Source: Tanytarsus gracilentus
Taxonomy: Eukaryota; Arthropoda; Insecta; Diptera; Chironomidae
Direction: 5' to 3'
NCBI GenBank assembly: GCA_038502055.1
Contig: JAXRKN010000041.1
Span: 769,001 to 833,000, forward strand
Length of the DNA: 64,000 nucleotides
The translations under genes were made by a program, and so were the position numbers. This document shows positions 22,634 through 32,374 of this stretch, in pieces. The notes under the pieces were generated by a model that did no database searches, was not told where the DNA came from, and saw only the letters and a program-made list of their open reading frames with translations. Positions within the stretch are counted from its first letter, which is position 1, and every line of letters begins with the position of its first letter.

Positions 22634-22675
22634 AGACGGACGGACGGACGGACGGACTGACGGACGGACGGACGG
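22634..22675 (+). repeat. (GACG)n microsatellite, copy A
   Basis: About ten GACG units with one CTGACGG interruption, close to the right end of the palindromic element. Repeated at 29747-29788 in unit B; absent from unit C. Confidence 0.9.
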
Positions 22676-23008
22676 AATCACGAGCATATAAGCGTTACAC
22701 CACTTTGTGGGTTACGCTAAAAAGTTAGGGATTTTTCGAATTTTAAATTATTCTCAGTAAATTTTTCGATAAAGTGCTATTTGAATAATTTTAAATGTGA
22801 AAGAATGCTCAACTTTACCTGATTTTAGATAGATAATTTTGCTCAAATTTTAAAAAAAAACTTACAAACGTTTAAAAAATGATTCGATGACAATTTAAAT
22901 TACGATGGTTGTGGTGAAAGCTACCTATTGCTGTTCATCTTGATGCAAAGATGGATGAAGTGAAGAGAAGAGATAAAGGAACAACAGTAAAAGTGACAGA
23001 TAGTTTAA

Positions 23009-24436
23009 TTTTTATTTTTTGGAGCAAATTACAAGAAAATCCACAAGCCGGGAATGCAAATTCGACCAGTGGTGACCACGATTGATTCTCCAACGAGCAA
23101 AATTGCCCACCTGTTAGTGAAAAAGTTCAGAAGTTACACAAAGTTCCAAAGTTGCTCTGTAAAAAATAGTATTGATCTAGTGACAGCATTATCGGATGTA
23201 CAGTTTGGCGAAGATCACGAAATGGTGTCATACGATGTGAAAGCCCTTTTCCCGAGCATTCCTGAAGCAGAGGCTGTGATCTGGCTGAAAGAGTGGTGCA
23301 GCGAGCAAAGTACGAGTGATAAAGAGGTTGCGGTGGTTTACAGTTTTATTGACATAGTTGTTTCCCAAAAATTCTTTCAATTTGAGGGAGAAGTATATAA
23401 ACAGCTAGATGGGGTGGAAATCGGAGGAAAGATTTCACCATGGGTGGCCGAGATCACAATGAGTCGCCTAGAAATGAAAGTGTTAATGGAACCGCAGCCT
23501 CCACTCCAACTTTTCAGGTTCGTAGATGATTATTTTGCAATAATTAAAAAAGATACTGAGACCCTTTTACGTAGATTAAATAAAATGCATCAGAACATCC
23601 AATTTACATATGAAACTGAGGTAGATGGGAAACTACCCTTTTTGGACCTGTTGATTGTACGTGAAGAAGAAAAGCTGCGGTTTGAGATATATAGGAAGCC
23701 CACAGACTCAATGCTTTGCATTCCTGCGGACTCGCACACACCTGACACCTACAAAAGGTCCACATTCAATTCTATGTTTCACAGACTCTACAACATTCCT
23801 ATGAACAAACAAGCATTTAAGGCTGAGGAGAGCTACATTTACAGTGTGGCAGAGATGAATGGGTATGGAAGACGATTGATAAAACAAATACAACAAAAGC
23901 ACTACAAGAAAACAACAGCACCCAGGACTACATTAAGAAGAGAGAAAGCAGGGGATGAAAACTCTGGTGCTAGACTTCTCAGGTTAGATTTTCACCCTCC
24001 ACTTACAGACCACATACAGAAGGTTGCCAAAAAAATAAATGTAAATTCAGTATACAAAACTCAAGGGACACTGGGAGATTTCTTGATCAATCTTAAGGAC
24101 AAAAGATCAGATGATATGAAATCTGGAATTTACCGAATACCATGCGAAGATTGTGATGAGGAGTACTTTGGCCAAACACGACGACGGGTACAAACGAGAT
24201 GGTTGGAACATGATGCAGCTTATCGCTTGAACCAGCCAAAAAAATCGGCACCAGCTAAACATTGCTTACTCACTGGTCACAAGATGGGTGAGAAGAAATT
24301 AGTGAAGGAAGCCACTTCAAACTGGGAACTAAACGCTTGGGAGAGTTACTTCATAGCCAACAGTGAAGAGAGCATGAACGAGGGGGAGGCGCCGATCCGA
24401 TCGAATCTTTTTTCTCTTGCATTTTACAACAATTGA
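23009..24436 (+). CDS. Penelope-like reverse transcriptase/GIY-YIG endonuclease, truncated (copy A)
   Basis: The frame is open from 23009, with the first ATG at 23054 (460 residues). It enters the reverse transcriptase at KIHKPGMQIRPVVTTIDSPT, a Penelope-type motif. Next come motif A (YDVKALFPSIP, about residue 55), motif B (GGKISPWVAEITMSRLEM) and the catalytic motif C (RFVDDYFAI, about residue 158), all with their aspartates. The C-terminus is a GIY-YIG nuclease domain (GIYRIPC, then CDEEYFGQTRRRVQTRWLEH; later WELNAWESYFI). By family knowledge the nuclease nicks target DNA and the transcriptase primes from it. The N-terminal fingers are missing, so it is probably inactive although the frame is intact. 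Confidence 0.92.
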   Translation, partial: FLFFGANYKKIHKPGMQIRPVVTTIDSPTSKIAHLLVKKFRSYTKFQSCSVKNSIDLVTALSDVQFGEDHEMVSYDVKALFPSIPEAEAVIWLKEWCSEQSTSDKEVAVVYSFIDIVVSQKFFQFEGEVYKQLDGVEIGGKISPWVAEITMSRLEMKVLMEPQPPLQLFRFVDDYFAIIKKDTETLLRRLNKMHQNIQFTYETEVDGKLPFLDLLIVREEEKLRFEIYRKPTDSMLCIPADSHTPDTYKRSTFNSMFHRLYNIPMNKQAFKAEESYIYSVAEMNGYGRRLIKQIQQKHYKKTTAPRTTLRREKAGDENSGARLLRLDFHPPLTDHIQKVAKKINVNSVYKTQGTLGDFLINLKDKRSDDMKSGIYRIPCEDCDEEYFGQTRRRVQTRWLEHDAAYRLNQPKKSAPAKHCLLTGHKMGEKKLVKEATSNWELNAWESYFIANSEESMNEGEAPIRSNLFSLAFYNN

Positions 24437-24464
24437 CGACGTAATGAGAGAGATTGACTCAGTC

Positions 24465-24509
24465 TATATCGAACTGTTCTGAGGATGACAGCTTAGCTGT
24501 CGAAATATA
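24465..24509 (+). ncRNA. Hammerhead-like ribozyme motif at the Penelope 3' end, copy A
   Basis: CTGAGGA (24479-24485) fits the CUGANGA core. A six-base-pair hairpin follows (24487-24492 with 24496-24501, loop TTA, one bulged T), then GAAA (24502-24505). The flanks can pair as stem III (24465-24469 with 24505-24509), leaving C24470 at the cleavage position. Stem I in that fold is only two base pairs, so the motif is minimal. A type-I fold using downstream bases is also possible. Penelope-like elements are known to carry small hammerheads here. Confidence 0.5.
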
Positions 24510-25260
24510 TATAAATAAAATAAGACGATCTTAGGAAGTGAATTTGAGTTTTTTCGATATAGTCTCCAATTTACAGGTGACAGATAGTGATGAAAAATTA
24601 ATGTCAACTTTTATTTTGACTTGTGTGCAACCTCGGTATCGCAGATGATTGAGATTTTGAACGCGCTCGACGACGAACATTAGTTGGAACTTTCAATTGA
24701 ATGTCATTTGTGGTTCTACAGGCAAATATCTATTGATTGTGTTCATGAAATGATTTTCAGTTGGTGACGCACCTTTTGTAAAAATTGTAAAAAAAATTAA
24801 ATTTAAATAAAACTGAAGAAAAATCTATAATTTACAAATGTTTAACTCAGAACCATCTAAATTGTTCAATTAATTTTCTTATTTTCATTGCGTGATATAC
24901 GAAAAATCACAATTTAATTGTGATTAAAAATTAAAACACTCGAAAAGATCAAATTCAGGCAATTTCATTTTTAAAATAAAAGATTTTGTGGGCAGGACGA
25001 CGGCAATTTCCTGCATTTGCGTTGAGTTATTTGAGTTTTGAGAAAAAAAATAATTTTTGATCTAAGGAATCAATCAGAAAGCGAAAATTTCTAAAAGAGG
25101 AAAGATATCAAATAATTAACGCTAGATTATTGATATCATTTGGACTTGAAATAAAAGGATAACTGTAAGTAACTTCAAGATAAAATTAATAAAAAAATAA
25201 TTTTTCAAAATTTTTTTAATATTTACAAAAATTTTTGATTAAATTTTAAATTATTTTCAG

Positions 25261-27153
25261 ATGGGCGGATGTTTAAGAAAGCAACGAGGTTGCAAAGACG
25301 ATGACGATGGTGGCGAATATAGACGAAAGCAATGTAGTTGCACTAATGACGATGACGATGGTGGCGTGAAAATCTTGAAGATAATTCAAGAAGTTGTGCT
25401 AGAAGATGTGAGTGTTTAGTGTTTAACACTTCTCTTGTGGAAAAAATTATTAGTTTATATTTATTCACCACGATCGTTAAAAAGCACATCCATATGCAAT
25501 AATTACAGTTGTTTCAATGAATGCCAGAGATGTTTTGTGCCTAATTTGAAATTTATTTTATTGAGTCGTTGAATTAGGATTTAAAATCAAAAAAGTCAAA
25601 AAATTGAAATGTTGATTGTAAATAAATTAATAAACTGTTAGTAGCTTCATGAGCAACCTTAGTAATATAAAGTGAAATAGTTTTTTTGTTTGTAGCCCAA
25701 ATTGTTTGTCGATGGTTTAAACACGAGCTTGTTTAATGTTTTGAAATGCAACTTACTCATGAAAAGTGCACCGGTGGAAGATTTTTAAAAATTAAGGTGT
25801 TTTAGTTAGAAGATGTTGTAGAATTGTTTAGCCGAGTGAGTCTGCATTTAGCGAAAAATTTTGTTTACTTTTTTCTCACAAATAATTTTTTGTAATTTTA
25901 TTTCCGAGTTGCAACTACTCTTCGGAATCGAATTCACACAGATCTTTTTTGTAGACAAAAATTTAGAGAAATAAAATAATCTTTTATCTATATAAACTTT
26001 CTAAAAAGTTAGCTTCGCAGATAGAGCGCAGATAGAGATTTTGATTTTTTAACAACATTCGAGAAACTGTGCAACTTATTAAGAAGAGATTGAATTTGAA
26101 AGAAATAGGGTTGTTTTGCTGTTTTAGGATGATGAAAAGATGCGTGAATCTATAGAGGAAAATATCTGTGAAATTTTCTTGGATCTTTTTAGTTTAGCAA
26201 TTGCCTGTATATGGATGAAACCTTGACTAAGATTGAAGAAGAAAAGCAAGTGATTGTTAATGAGTTGAAAATAGTTTATTGTTAAATAATTTTTAAATTT
26301 TGAGATAGTTGTTGAAACTTCAGGTTTAGTTGACTCAGCTCCTGATCTCCTGATCTCTACTTTTGCACTCCATGGGAATTTTTTAAATAAAAGAAAATAA
26401 TTGAACATTATTGATGATATATGTTTAGATTGAATTTAACGTTAATTTATCAATTATCTCGAAGAAATTCACTTTGAAACAAATTTATCTTAGATAATTT
26501 CAGTGATTTGCGTTAAATTCTATAATAAAAGTGACAAAATCAAAATATTTTAATAAAATTTTCAAACTTGTAATTTTTTTCATGTTTTTGAGTTAAGAGA
26601 TGTTCTAAAGTGAATTTTAAAATATTTTTAGTTTGGCGACTGTGTTCGACAGCATTTGTGTCTCGATGGTGAAGAAGACGATGGTGACGGGGCTTACATG
26701 CCGAAGGAGAGTGTCGGCTATGTTTTTGAAACATCTCTTGTTGATCTTGTCGGTTGTATGACCGTCAAGAAAACTCGAATTTCAAAAAGCATTATTCGGG
26801 TTGATGGTAAAATGGACTTGGTTGAGTTCATTGGGAGCTTTATTATGCGTGCTCCAAATATTAATCTTATGCCAGAGCTTCTCTCTGTGCATTTGAAAAA
26901 ATTGGAGTTTACTTTTGATATTATCGATTCATTCGAGTGCGATCGTAAACTTAACTTTCTTTTCCTTAAGTGGCGATACAAAAAGCCAAAGCTATTTTTA
27001 AATGGCTTTTCTCTTGATTTAAATCGCACTTTATATCAAGTTTTTGCGAAATTTTCGGCTAAAATGGAAAGAGATATTAAATATCTAATAATTCTAAAGT
27101 TCTTAAGCCTGTCAGAATTTTTCAAAATTCCCAGTATTATGTATATTGGATGA
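25261..27153 (+). CDS. Unknown DDDDGG-motif protein, copy B
   Basis: Model 25261-25407 joined to 26632-27153. The encoded 222-residue protein appears identical to copy A. Splice sites, the ATG directly after an acceptor, and the stop-containing possible middle exon at 26128 are all preserved. Function unknown. An intact frame gives no evidence of selection here, because the surrounding non-coding DNA is equally conserved between A and B. Confidence 0.6.
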
Positions 27154-27363
27154 ATCGATAAATCAATTGTAATTAAATTAATTCCTTATGAATTAAAAAT
27201 TATTTAAAATTAAAACAAAAAGCATGTTTTAAAATTATTATAGGGAACTTTAAAATTGTTGTGAGCTTAGGAAGAAACATGCTATTTGTTAAATTTAATC
27301 ATTTTTTATATTTCAGGAAAACGCGCGTTTAGAATTTTTCTTTTAAATTATTTTTATTGCGTT

Positions 27364-28233
27364 AGCATAATTTAATTAAATTAATGCTACTTGAAGCATC
27401 ATATAGTTAGGGAATTTTCATTTACTTGTAGATTTAGGGAATATTTTTATTTACAATTTCAATAATTTTTAAAATTTTTTAAAATTTTTTTTTGTGTTTA
27501 GAATTGCGTAAAAAATCATTAAATATTTTTTCGCCCCGGCGTCATGCCCATTTTTTTTTTGATTTTAGTAAATTTAGATTTTTTCCTTCTTTCAAAATTT
27601 TTAGTCAATAGGGAATTTCAATTAAGATTAGAGATAAAAGTTAGATTGCGATAGCATAATTTAATTAAATTAATGCTACTTGAAGCATCATATAGTTAGG
27701 GAATTTTCATTTACTTGTAGATTTAGGGAATATTTTTATTTACAATTTCAATAATTTTTAAAATTTTTTAAAATTTTTTTTTTTGTGTTTAGAATCTTCA
27801 AAAAAAATCATTAAATATTTTTTCGCCCCGGCGTCATGCCCATTTTTTTTTTGATTTTAGTAAATTTAGATTTTTTCCTTCTTTCAAAATTTTTAGTCAA
27901 TAGGGAATTTCAATTAAGATTAGAGATAAAAGTTAGATTGCGATAGCATAATTTAATTAAATTAATGCTAAATGAAGCATCAATAGTTAGGGAATTTTCA
28001 TTTACTAGTAGACAGGGCATTTTCGATTTTCAAAATTTTTTAAAATTTTTTAAAATTTTTTTTTTAATCTAGAATTGCGTAAAAAAATCATGAAACATCT
28101 TTTCGCCCCGGCGTCATGCCCAATTTTTTTTTAATTTTAGGAAATCTCGATTTTTTCCTTCTTTCTAAATTTTTAGTCGATAAGAAATTTGCAATTAAGA
28201 TTAGAGATAAAAAGTTAGGGATTTTTGATTAAA
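27364..28233 (+). repeat. ~290-bp tandem repeats, three units (copy B)
   Basis: Same three-unit array with the GCCCCGGCGTCATGCCC block as in unit A, shifted by 7113 bp. Confidence 0.85.
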
Positions 28234-28285
28234 TTTTAAATTATTCTCAGTACATTTTTTGATAAAGTGTTATTTGAATAATTTT

Positions 28286-28717
28286 TTTTTATAAAATGCC
28301 GTCGAAACCACCTTTGATTTATTTATTTTAAAACTGCAACCGTAAGGTTCAGTTAACTAACCCACAATTGTGATTTCACAATGAAAATTTTAACATCATG
28401 GATTACGGCGTCTTGATTGGGTATTCCGCTTGACGTTCCATGATGACTAACACTAAACCTCTTAGTGGGGTTATTCGATCGCCGGCATTTCTCACTTGAG
28501 TTATGTGCAATTCCTCGGTGGACGATTCCTGAGGGGACGTCTGCCACTAGGGGAATATATATTCTCTTGAAAGTTAATTATACTTTTAAGTTAATATGCA
28601 AAGGTTACGTTTTAATCCTCAGCCTAGCCCGCAAGCTATGGAAAGGAAACAAAAACGGGCGCGTCTATCCTGGTTTTCCCAGCGGCCACCACTATGTTAT
28701 CAATCAATCAATCAATC
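28286..28717 (+). mobile_element. Retroposon with TCAA tail, copy B
   Basis: Identical position and borders to the insertion in unit A, with the same 22-bp flanking duplication (28264-28285 and 28718-28739). It was therefore present before A and B separated. Confidence 0.75.
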
Positions 28718-28969
28718 AAAGTGTTATTTGAATAATTTTAAATGCGAAAGAATGCTCATTTTTAGTTGAATTTAAGTAGATTTAAAAGATATTTTTTTTT
28801 AAATTTTTAAATTTTTATTTAATACTTTGATCGCGCTAAAAAAATCATGAAATATTTTTTCGCCCCGGCGTCATGCCCAATTTTTTTTTAATTTTAGTAA
28901 AGTTATATTTTTTCCTTCTTTCTAAATTTTTAGTCCATAGGGATTTTCAGTTAAGATTAGAGATAAAAA

Positions 28970-29830
28970 TGTTTCAAAACCCACACGTGGGTGTTGCCGC
29001 GTAACCCACTTGTAACAGATCAGTGTTTGAAAAGTGCATAAAAAATGAGTTTAAGTCAATCCGGACACTTTGGCTGTCCGTGGCAGTCCTGTTCGACCAT
29101 TCCTCAAAAATCATCTATGTCATTAGATTCCTGGTCCAATCACGAGTTCAACGATACCCATGAAGCCATAGTTCTGAAAAATGGACATTATGGCTGTCCG
29201 TGGCACTACTGGCCATCCATGATGGACATTCATCAAAAATCATCAATGCCATTAGATTCCTGGTCCAATTACGAGTTCAACGATACCCATGAAGCCATAG
29301 TTCTGAAAAATGGACATTTTGGCTGTCCGTGGCACTACTGGCCGTCCATGATGGACATTCCTCAAAAATCATCTATATCAATCGATTCCTGGTCCAATCA
29401 CGAGTTCTACGATACCCATGAAGCCATAGTTCTGAAAAATGGACATTTTGGCTGTCTGTGGCACGACCATAGGTCACGACTCGAAAAATCATGTATGTCA
29501 ATCGATTCCTGGTCAAGTTACGAATCAATGCCAATCGATTTCTGGTCCAATCACGAGTTCAACGATACCCATGAAGCCATATAAGAGAAAATTTGTATGA
29601 AAAATGGACGTTATGGCCGTCCATGGCACGACCATAGGTCATGACTCAAAAAATAGTCAGTGCCTGCACATATAGACCCTAAGAGCTACCATCTGGCGAA
29701 AACTAGAAGTCTCTAGCTGGTCCAGGGACCGAGATCTCGCTTGTGCAGACGGACGGACGGACGGACGGACTGACGGACGGACGGACGGAATCACGAGCAT
29801 ATAAGCGTTACACCACTTTGTGGGTTACGC
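28970..29830 (+). mobile_element. Palindrome-ended element with GACG microsatellite, copy B
   Basis: Same element, borders and TAAAAA flanks as in unit A, including the (GACG)n tract at 29747-29788. Confidence 0.7.
29045..29584 (+). CDS. ORF made of 43-residue tandem repeats, copy B
   Basis: 179-residue frame differing from copy A by one visible residue (Met for Leu in the second repeat, WPSMMDIH against WPSMLDIH). Same 129-nt period. Not recognised; coding status unproven. Confidence 0.4.
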   Translation: MSLSQSGHFGCPWQSCSTIPQKSSMSLDSWSNHEFNDTHEAIVLKNGHYGCPWHYWPSMMDIHQKSSMPLDSWSNYEFNDTHEAIVLKNGHFGCPWHYWPSMMDIPQKSSISIDSWSNHEFYDTHEAIVLKNGHFGCLWHDHRSRLEKSCMSIDSWSSYESMPIDFWSNHEFNDTHEAI

Positions 29831-30121
29831 TAAAAAGTTAGGGATTTTTCGAATTTTAAATTATTCTCAGTAAATTTTTCGATAAAGTGCTATTTGAATA
29901 ATTTTAAATGTGAAAGAATGCTCAACTTTACCTGATTTTAGATAGATAATTTTGCTCAAATTTTAAAAAAAAACTTACAAACGTTTAAAAAATGATTCGA
30001 TGACAATTTAAATTACGATGGTTGTGGTGAAAGCTACCTATTGCTGTTCATCTTGATGCAAAGATGGATGAAGTGAAGAGAAGAGATAAAGGAACAACAG
30101 TAAAAGTGACAGATAGTTTAA

Positions 30122-31549
30122 TTTTTATTTTTTGGAGCAAATTACAAGAAAATCCACAAGCCGGGAATGCAAATTCGACCAGTGGTGACCACGATTGATT
30201 CTCCAACGAGCAAAATTGCCCACCTGTTAGTGAAAAAGTTCAGAAGTTACACAAAGTTCCAAAGTTGCTCTGTAAAAAATAGTATTGATCTAGTGACAGC
30301 ATTATCGGATGTACAGTTTGGCGAAGATCACGAAATGGTGTCATACGATGTGAAAGCCCTTTTCCCGAGCATTCCTGAAGCAGAGGCTGTGATCTGGCTG
30401 AAAGAGTGGTGCAGCGAGCAAAGTACGAGTGATAAAGAGGTTGCGGTGGTTTACAGTTTTATTGACATAGTTGTTTCCCAAAAATTCTTTCAATTTGAGG
30501 GAGAAGTATATAAACAGCTAGATGGGGTGGAAATCGGAGGAAAGATTTCACCATGGGTGGCCGAGATCACAATGAGTCGCCTAGAAATGAAAGTGTTAAT
30601 GGAACCGCAGCCTCCACTCCAACTTTTCAGGTTCGTAGATGATTATTTTGCAATAATTAAAAAAGATACTGAGACCCTTTTACGTAGATTAAATAAAATG
30701 CATCAGAACATCCAATTTACATATGAAACTGAGGTAGATGGGAAACTACCCTTTTTGGACCTGTTGATTGTACGTGAAGAAGAAAAGCTGCGGTTTGAGA
30801 TATATAGGAAGCCCACAGACTCAATGCTTTGCATTCCTGCGGACTCGCACACACCTGACACCTACAAAAGGTCCACATTCAATTCTATGTTTCACAGACT
30901 CTACAACATTCCTATGAACAAACAAGCATTTAAGGCTGAGGAGAGCTACATTTACAGTGTGGCAGAGATGAATGGGTATGGAAGACGATTGATAAAACAA
31001 ATACAACAAAAGCACTACAAGAAAACAACAGCACCCAGGACTACATTAAGAAGAGAGAAAGCAGGGGATGAAAACTCTGGTGCTAGACTTCTCAGGTTAG
31101 ATTTTCACCCTCCACTTACAGACCACATACAGAAGGTTGCCAAAAAAATAAATGTAAATTCAGTATACAAAACTCAAGGGACACTGGGAGATTTCTTGAT
31201 CAATCTTAAGGACAAAAGATCAGATGATATGAAATCTGGAATTTACCGAATACCATGCGAAGATTGTGATGAGGAGTACTTTGGCCAAACACGACGACGG
31301 GTACAAACGAGATGGTTGGAACATGATGCAGCTTATCGCTTGAACCAGCCAAAAAAATCGGCACCAGCTAAACATTGCTTACTCACTGGTCACAAGATGG
31401 GTGAGAAGAAATTAGTGAAGGAAGCCACTTCAAACTGGGAACTAAACGCTTGGGAGAGTTACTTCATAGCCAACAGTGAAGAGAGCATGAACGAGGGGGA
31501 GGCGCCGATCCGATCGAATCTTTTTTCTCTTGCATTTTACAACAATTGA
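30122..31549 (+). CDS. Penelope-like reverse transcriptase/GIY-YIG endonuclease, truncated (copy B)
   Basis: Same open frame as in unit A (first ATG at 30167, 460 residues from there), with the FVDDY catalytic motif and the GIY-YIG domain intact. The N-terminal part of the transcriptase is missing. The protein appears identical to copy A. Confidence 0.92.
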   Translation, partial: FLFFGANYKKIHKPGMQIRPVVTTIDSPTSKIAHLLVKKFRSYTKFQSCSVKNSIDLVTALSDVQFGEDHEMVSYDVKALFPSIPEAEAVIWLKEWCSEQSTSDKEVAVVYSFIDIVVSQKFFQFEGEVYKQLDGVEIGGKISPWVAEITMSRLEMKVLMEPQPPLQLFRFVDDYFAIIKKDTETLLRRLNKMHQNIQFTYETEVDGKLPFLDLLIVREEEKLRFEIYRKPTDSMLCIPADSHTPDTYKRSTFNSMFHRLYNIPMNKQAFKAEESYIYSVAEMNGYGRRLIKQIQQKHYKKTTAPRTTLRREKAGDENSGARLLRLDFHPPLTDHIQKVAKKINVNSVYKTQGTLGDFLINLKDKRSDDMKSGIYRIPCEDCDEEYFGQTRRRVQTRWLEHDAAYRLNQPKKSAPAKHCLLTGHKMGEKKLVKEATSNWELNAWESYFIANSEESMNEGEAPIRSNLFSLAFYNN

Positions 31550-31577
31550 CGACGTAATGAGAGAGATTGACTCAGTC

Positions 31578-31622
31578 TATATCGAACTGTTCTGAGGATG
31601 ACAGCTTAGCTGTCGAAATATA
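31578..31622 (+). ncRNA. Hammerhead-like ribozyme motif at the Penelope 3' end, copy B
   Basis: Same core as in unit A: CTGAGGA at 31592-31598, hairpin at 31600-31614, GAAA at 31615-31618. Confidence 0.5.
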
Positions 31623-32374
31623 TATAAATAAAATAAGACGATCTTAGGAAGTGAATTTGAGTTTTTTCGATATAGTCTCCAATTTACAGGTGACAGATAG
31701 TGATGAAAAATTAATGTCAACTTTTATTTTGACTTGTGTGCAACCTCGGTATCGCAGATGATTGAGATTTTGAACGCGCTCGACGACGAACATTAGTTGG
31801 AACTTTCAATTGAATGTCATTTGTGGTTCTACAGGCAAATATCTATTGATTGTGTTCATGAAATGATTTTCAGTTGGTGACGCACCTTTTGTAAAAATTG
31901 TAAAAAAAAATTAAATTTAAATAAAACTGAAGAAAAATCTATAATTTACAAATGTTTAACTCAGAACCATCTAAATTGTTCAATTAATTTTCTTATTTTC
32001 ATTGCGTGATATACGAAAAATCACAATTTAATTGTGATTAAAAATTAAAACACTCGAAAAGATCAAATTCAGGCAATTTCATTTTTAAAATAAAAGATTT
32101 TGTGGGCAGGACGACGGCAATTTCCTGCATTTGCGTTGAGTTATTTGAGTTTTGAGAAAAAAAATAATTTTTGATCTAAGGAATCAATCAGAAAGCGAAA
32201 ATTTCTGAAAGAGGAAAGATATCAAATAATTAACGCTAGATTATTGATATCATTTGGACTTGAAATAAAAGGATAACTGTAAGTAACTTCAAGATAAAAT
32301 TAATAAAAAAATAATTTTTCAAAATTTTTTTAATATTTACAAAAATTTTTGATTAAATTTTAAATTATTTTCAG

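Larger units (their letters stand above)
21857..22717 (+). mobile_element. Palindrome-ended element with GACG microsatellite, copy A
   Basis: It starts with a near-palindrome around CCCACACGTGGG and carries sub-terminal inverted repeats GCGTAACCCAC (about 21893) and GTGGGTTACGC (22707-22717). It is flanked by TAAAAA on both sides (21851-21856 and 22718-22723). The uninterrupted sequence GATAAAAAGTTAGGGA exists at about 21090, so this is an insertion into one of the ~290-bp repeats. Inside are the 43-residue-repeat ORF and a (GACG)n tract. Microsatellite-bearing inverted-repeat elements of the INE/mini-me type are one possible relative; I cannot confirm that. Confidence 0.7.
23005..24576 (+). 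mobile_element. 5'-truncated Penelope-like element, copy A
   Basis: A 1572-bp insertion bounded by a perfect 12-bp target-site duplication, GTGACAGATAGT, at 22993-23004 and 24577-24588. Joining the flanks restores a continuous host sequence. It contains the C-terminal two thirds of a Penelope polyprotein and a 3' tail with a hairpin-rich region (24440-24576). An inverted repeat of CTATATCGAA occurs within that tail (about 24464 and 24552). Full-length Penelope proteins are about 800 residues or more, so the 5' part was lost on insertion. Confidence 0.92.
17742..24863 (+). repeat. Tandem array unit A (~7.1 kb)
   Basis: First copy of a direct repeat. Every landmark in it recurs exactly 7113 bp to the right, for example 18148/25261, 19519/26632, 21932/29045 and 23054/30167. 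I noticed only a handful of single-base differences between A and B (for example at 18317, 18670, 22109). Homology to B and C begins at GTTCAATTA; the first ~150 bp of A differ more from B than the rest, including about 12 extra bases and a different sequence before ACGACGGC. Contains the unknown gene, ~290-bp repeats, a retroposon, the palindromic element and a Penelope-like element. Confidence 0.95.
30118..31689 (+). mobile_element. 5'-truncated Penelope-like element, copy B
   Basis: Identical insertion to that in unit A, with the 12-bp duplication GTGACAGATAGT at 30106-30117 and 31690-31701. Being at the same site, it was copied with the unit and did not transpose again. Confidence 0.92.
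24864..31977 (+). repeat. Tandem array unit B (~7.1 kb)
   Basis: Second copy, colinear with A at an offset of 7113 bp and almost identical over its whole length, mobile elements included. Its left ~150 bp match unit C better than unit A (both have the GATTTTGTGGGCAGGACGACG stretch). Near-identity of non-coding DNA means either a very recent tandem duplication or gene conversion, or an assembly duplication of two haplotypes. Confidence 0.95.
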
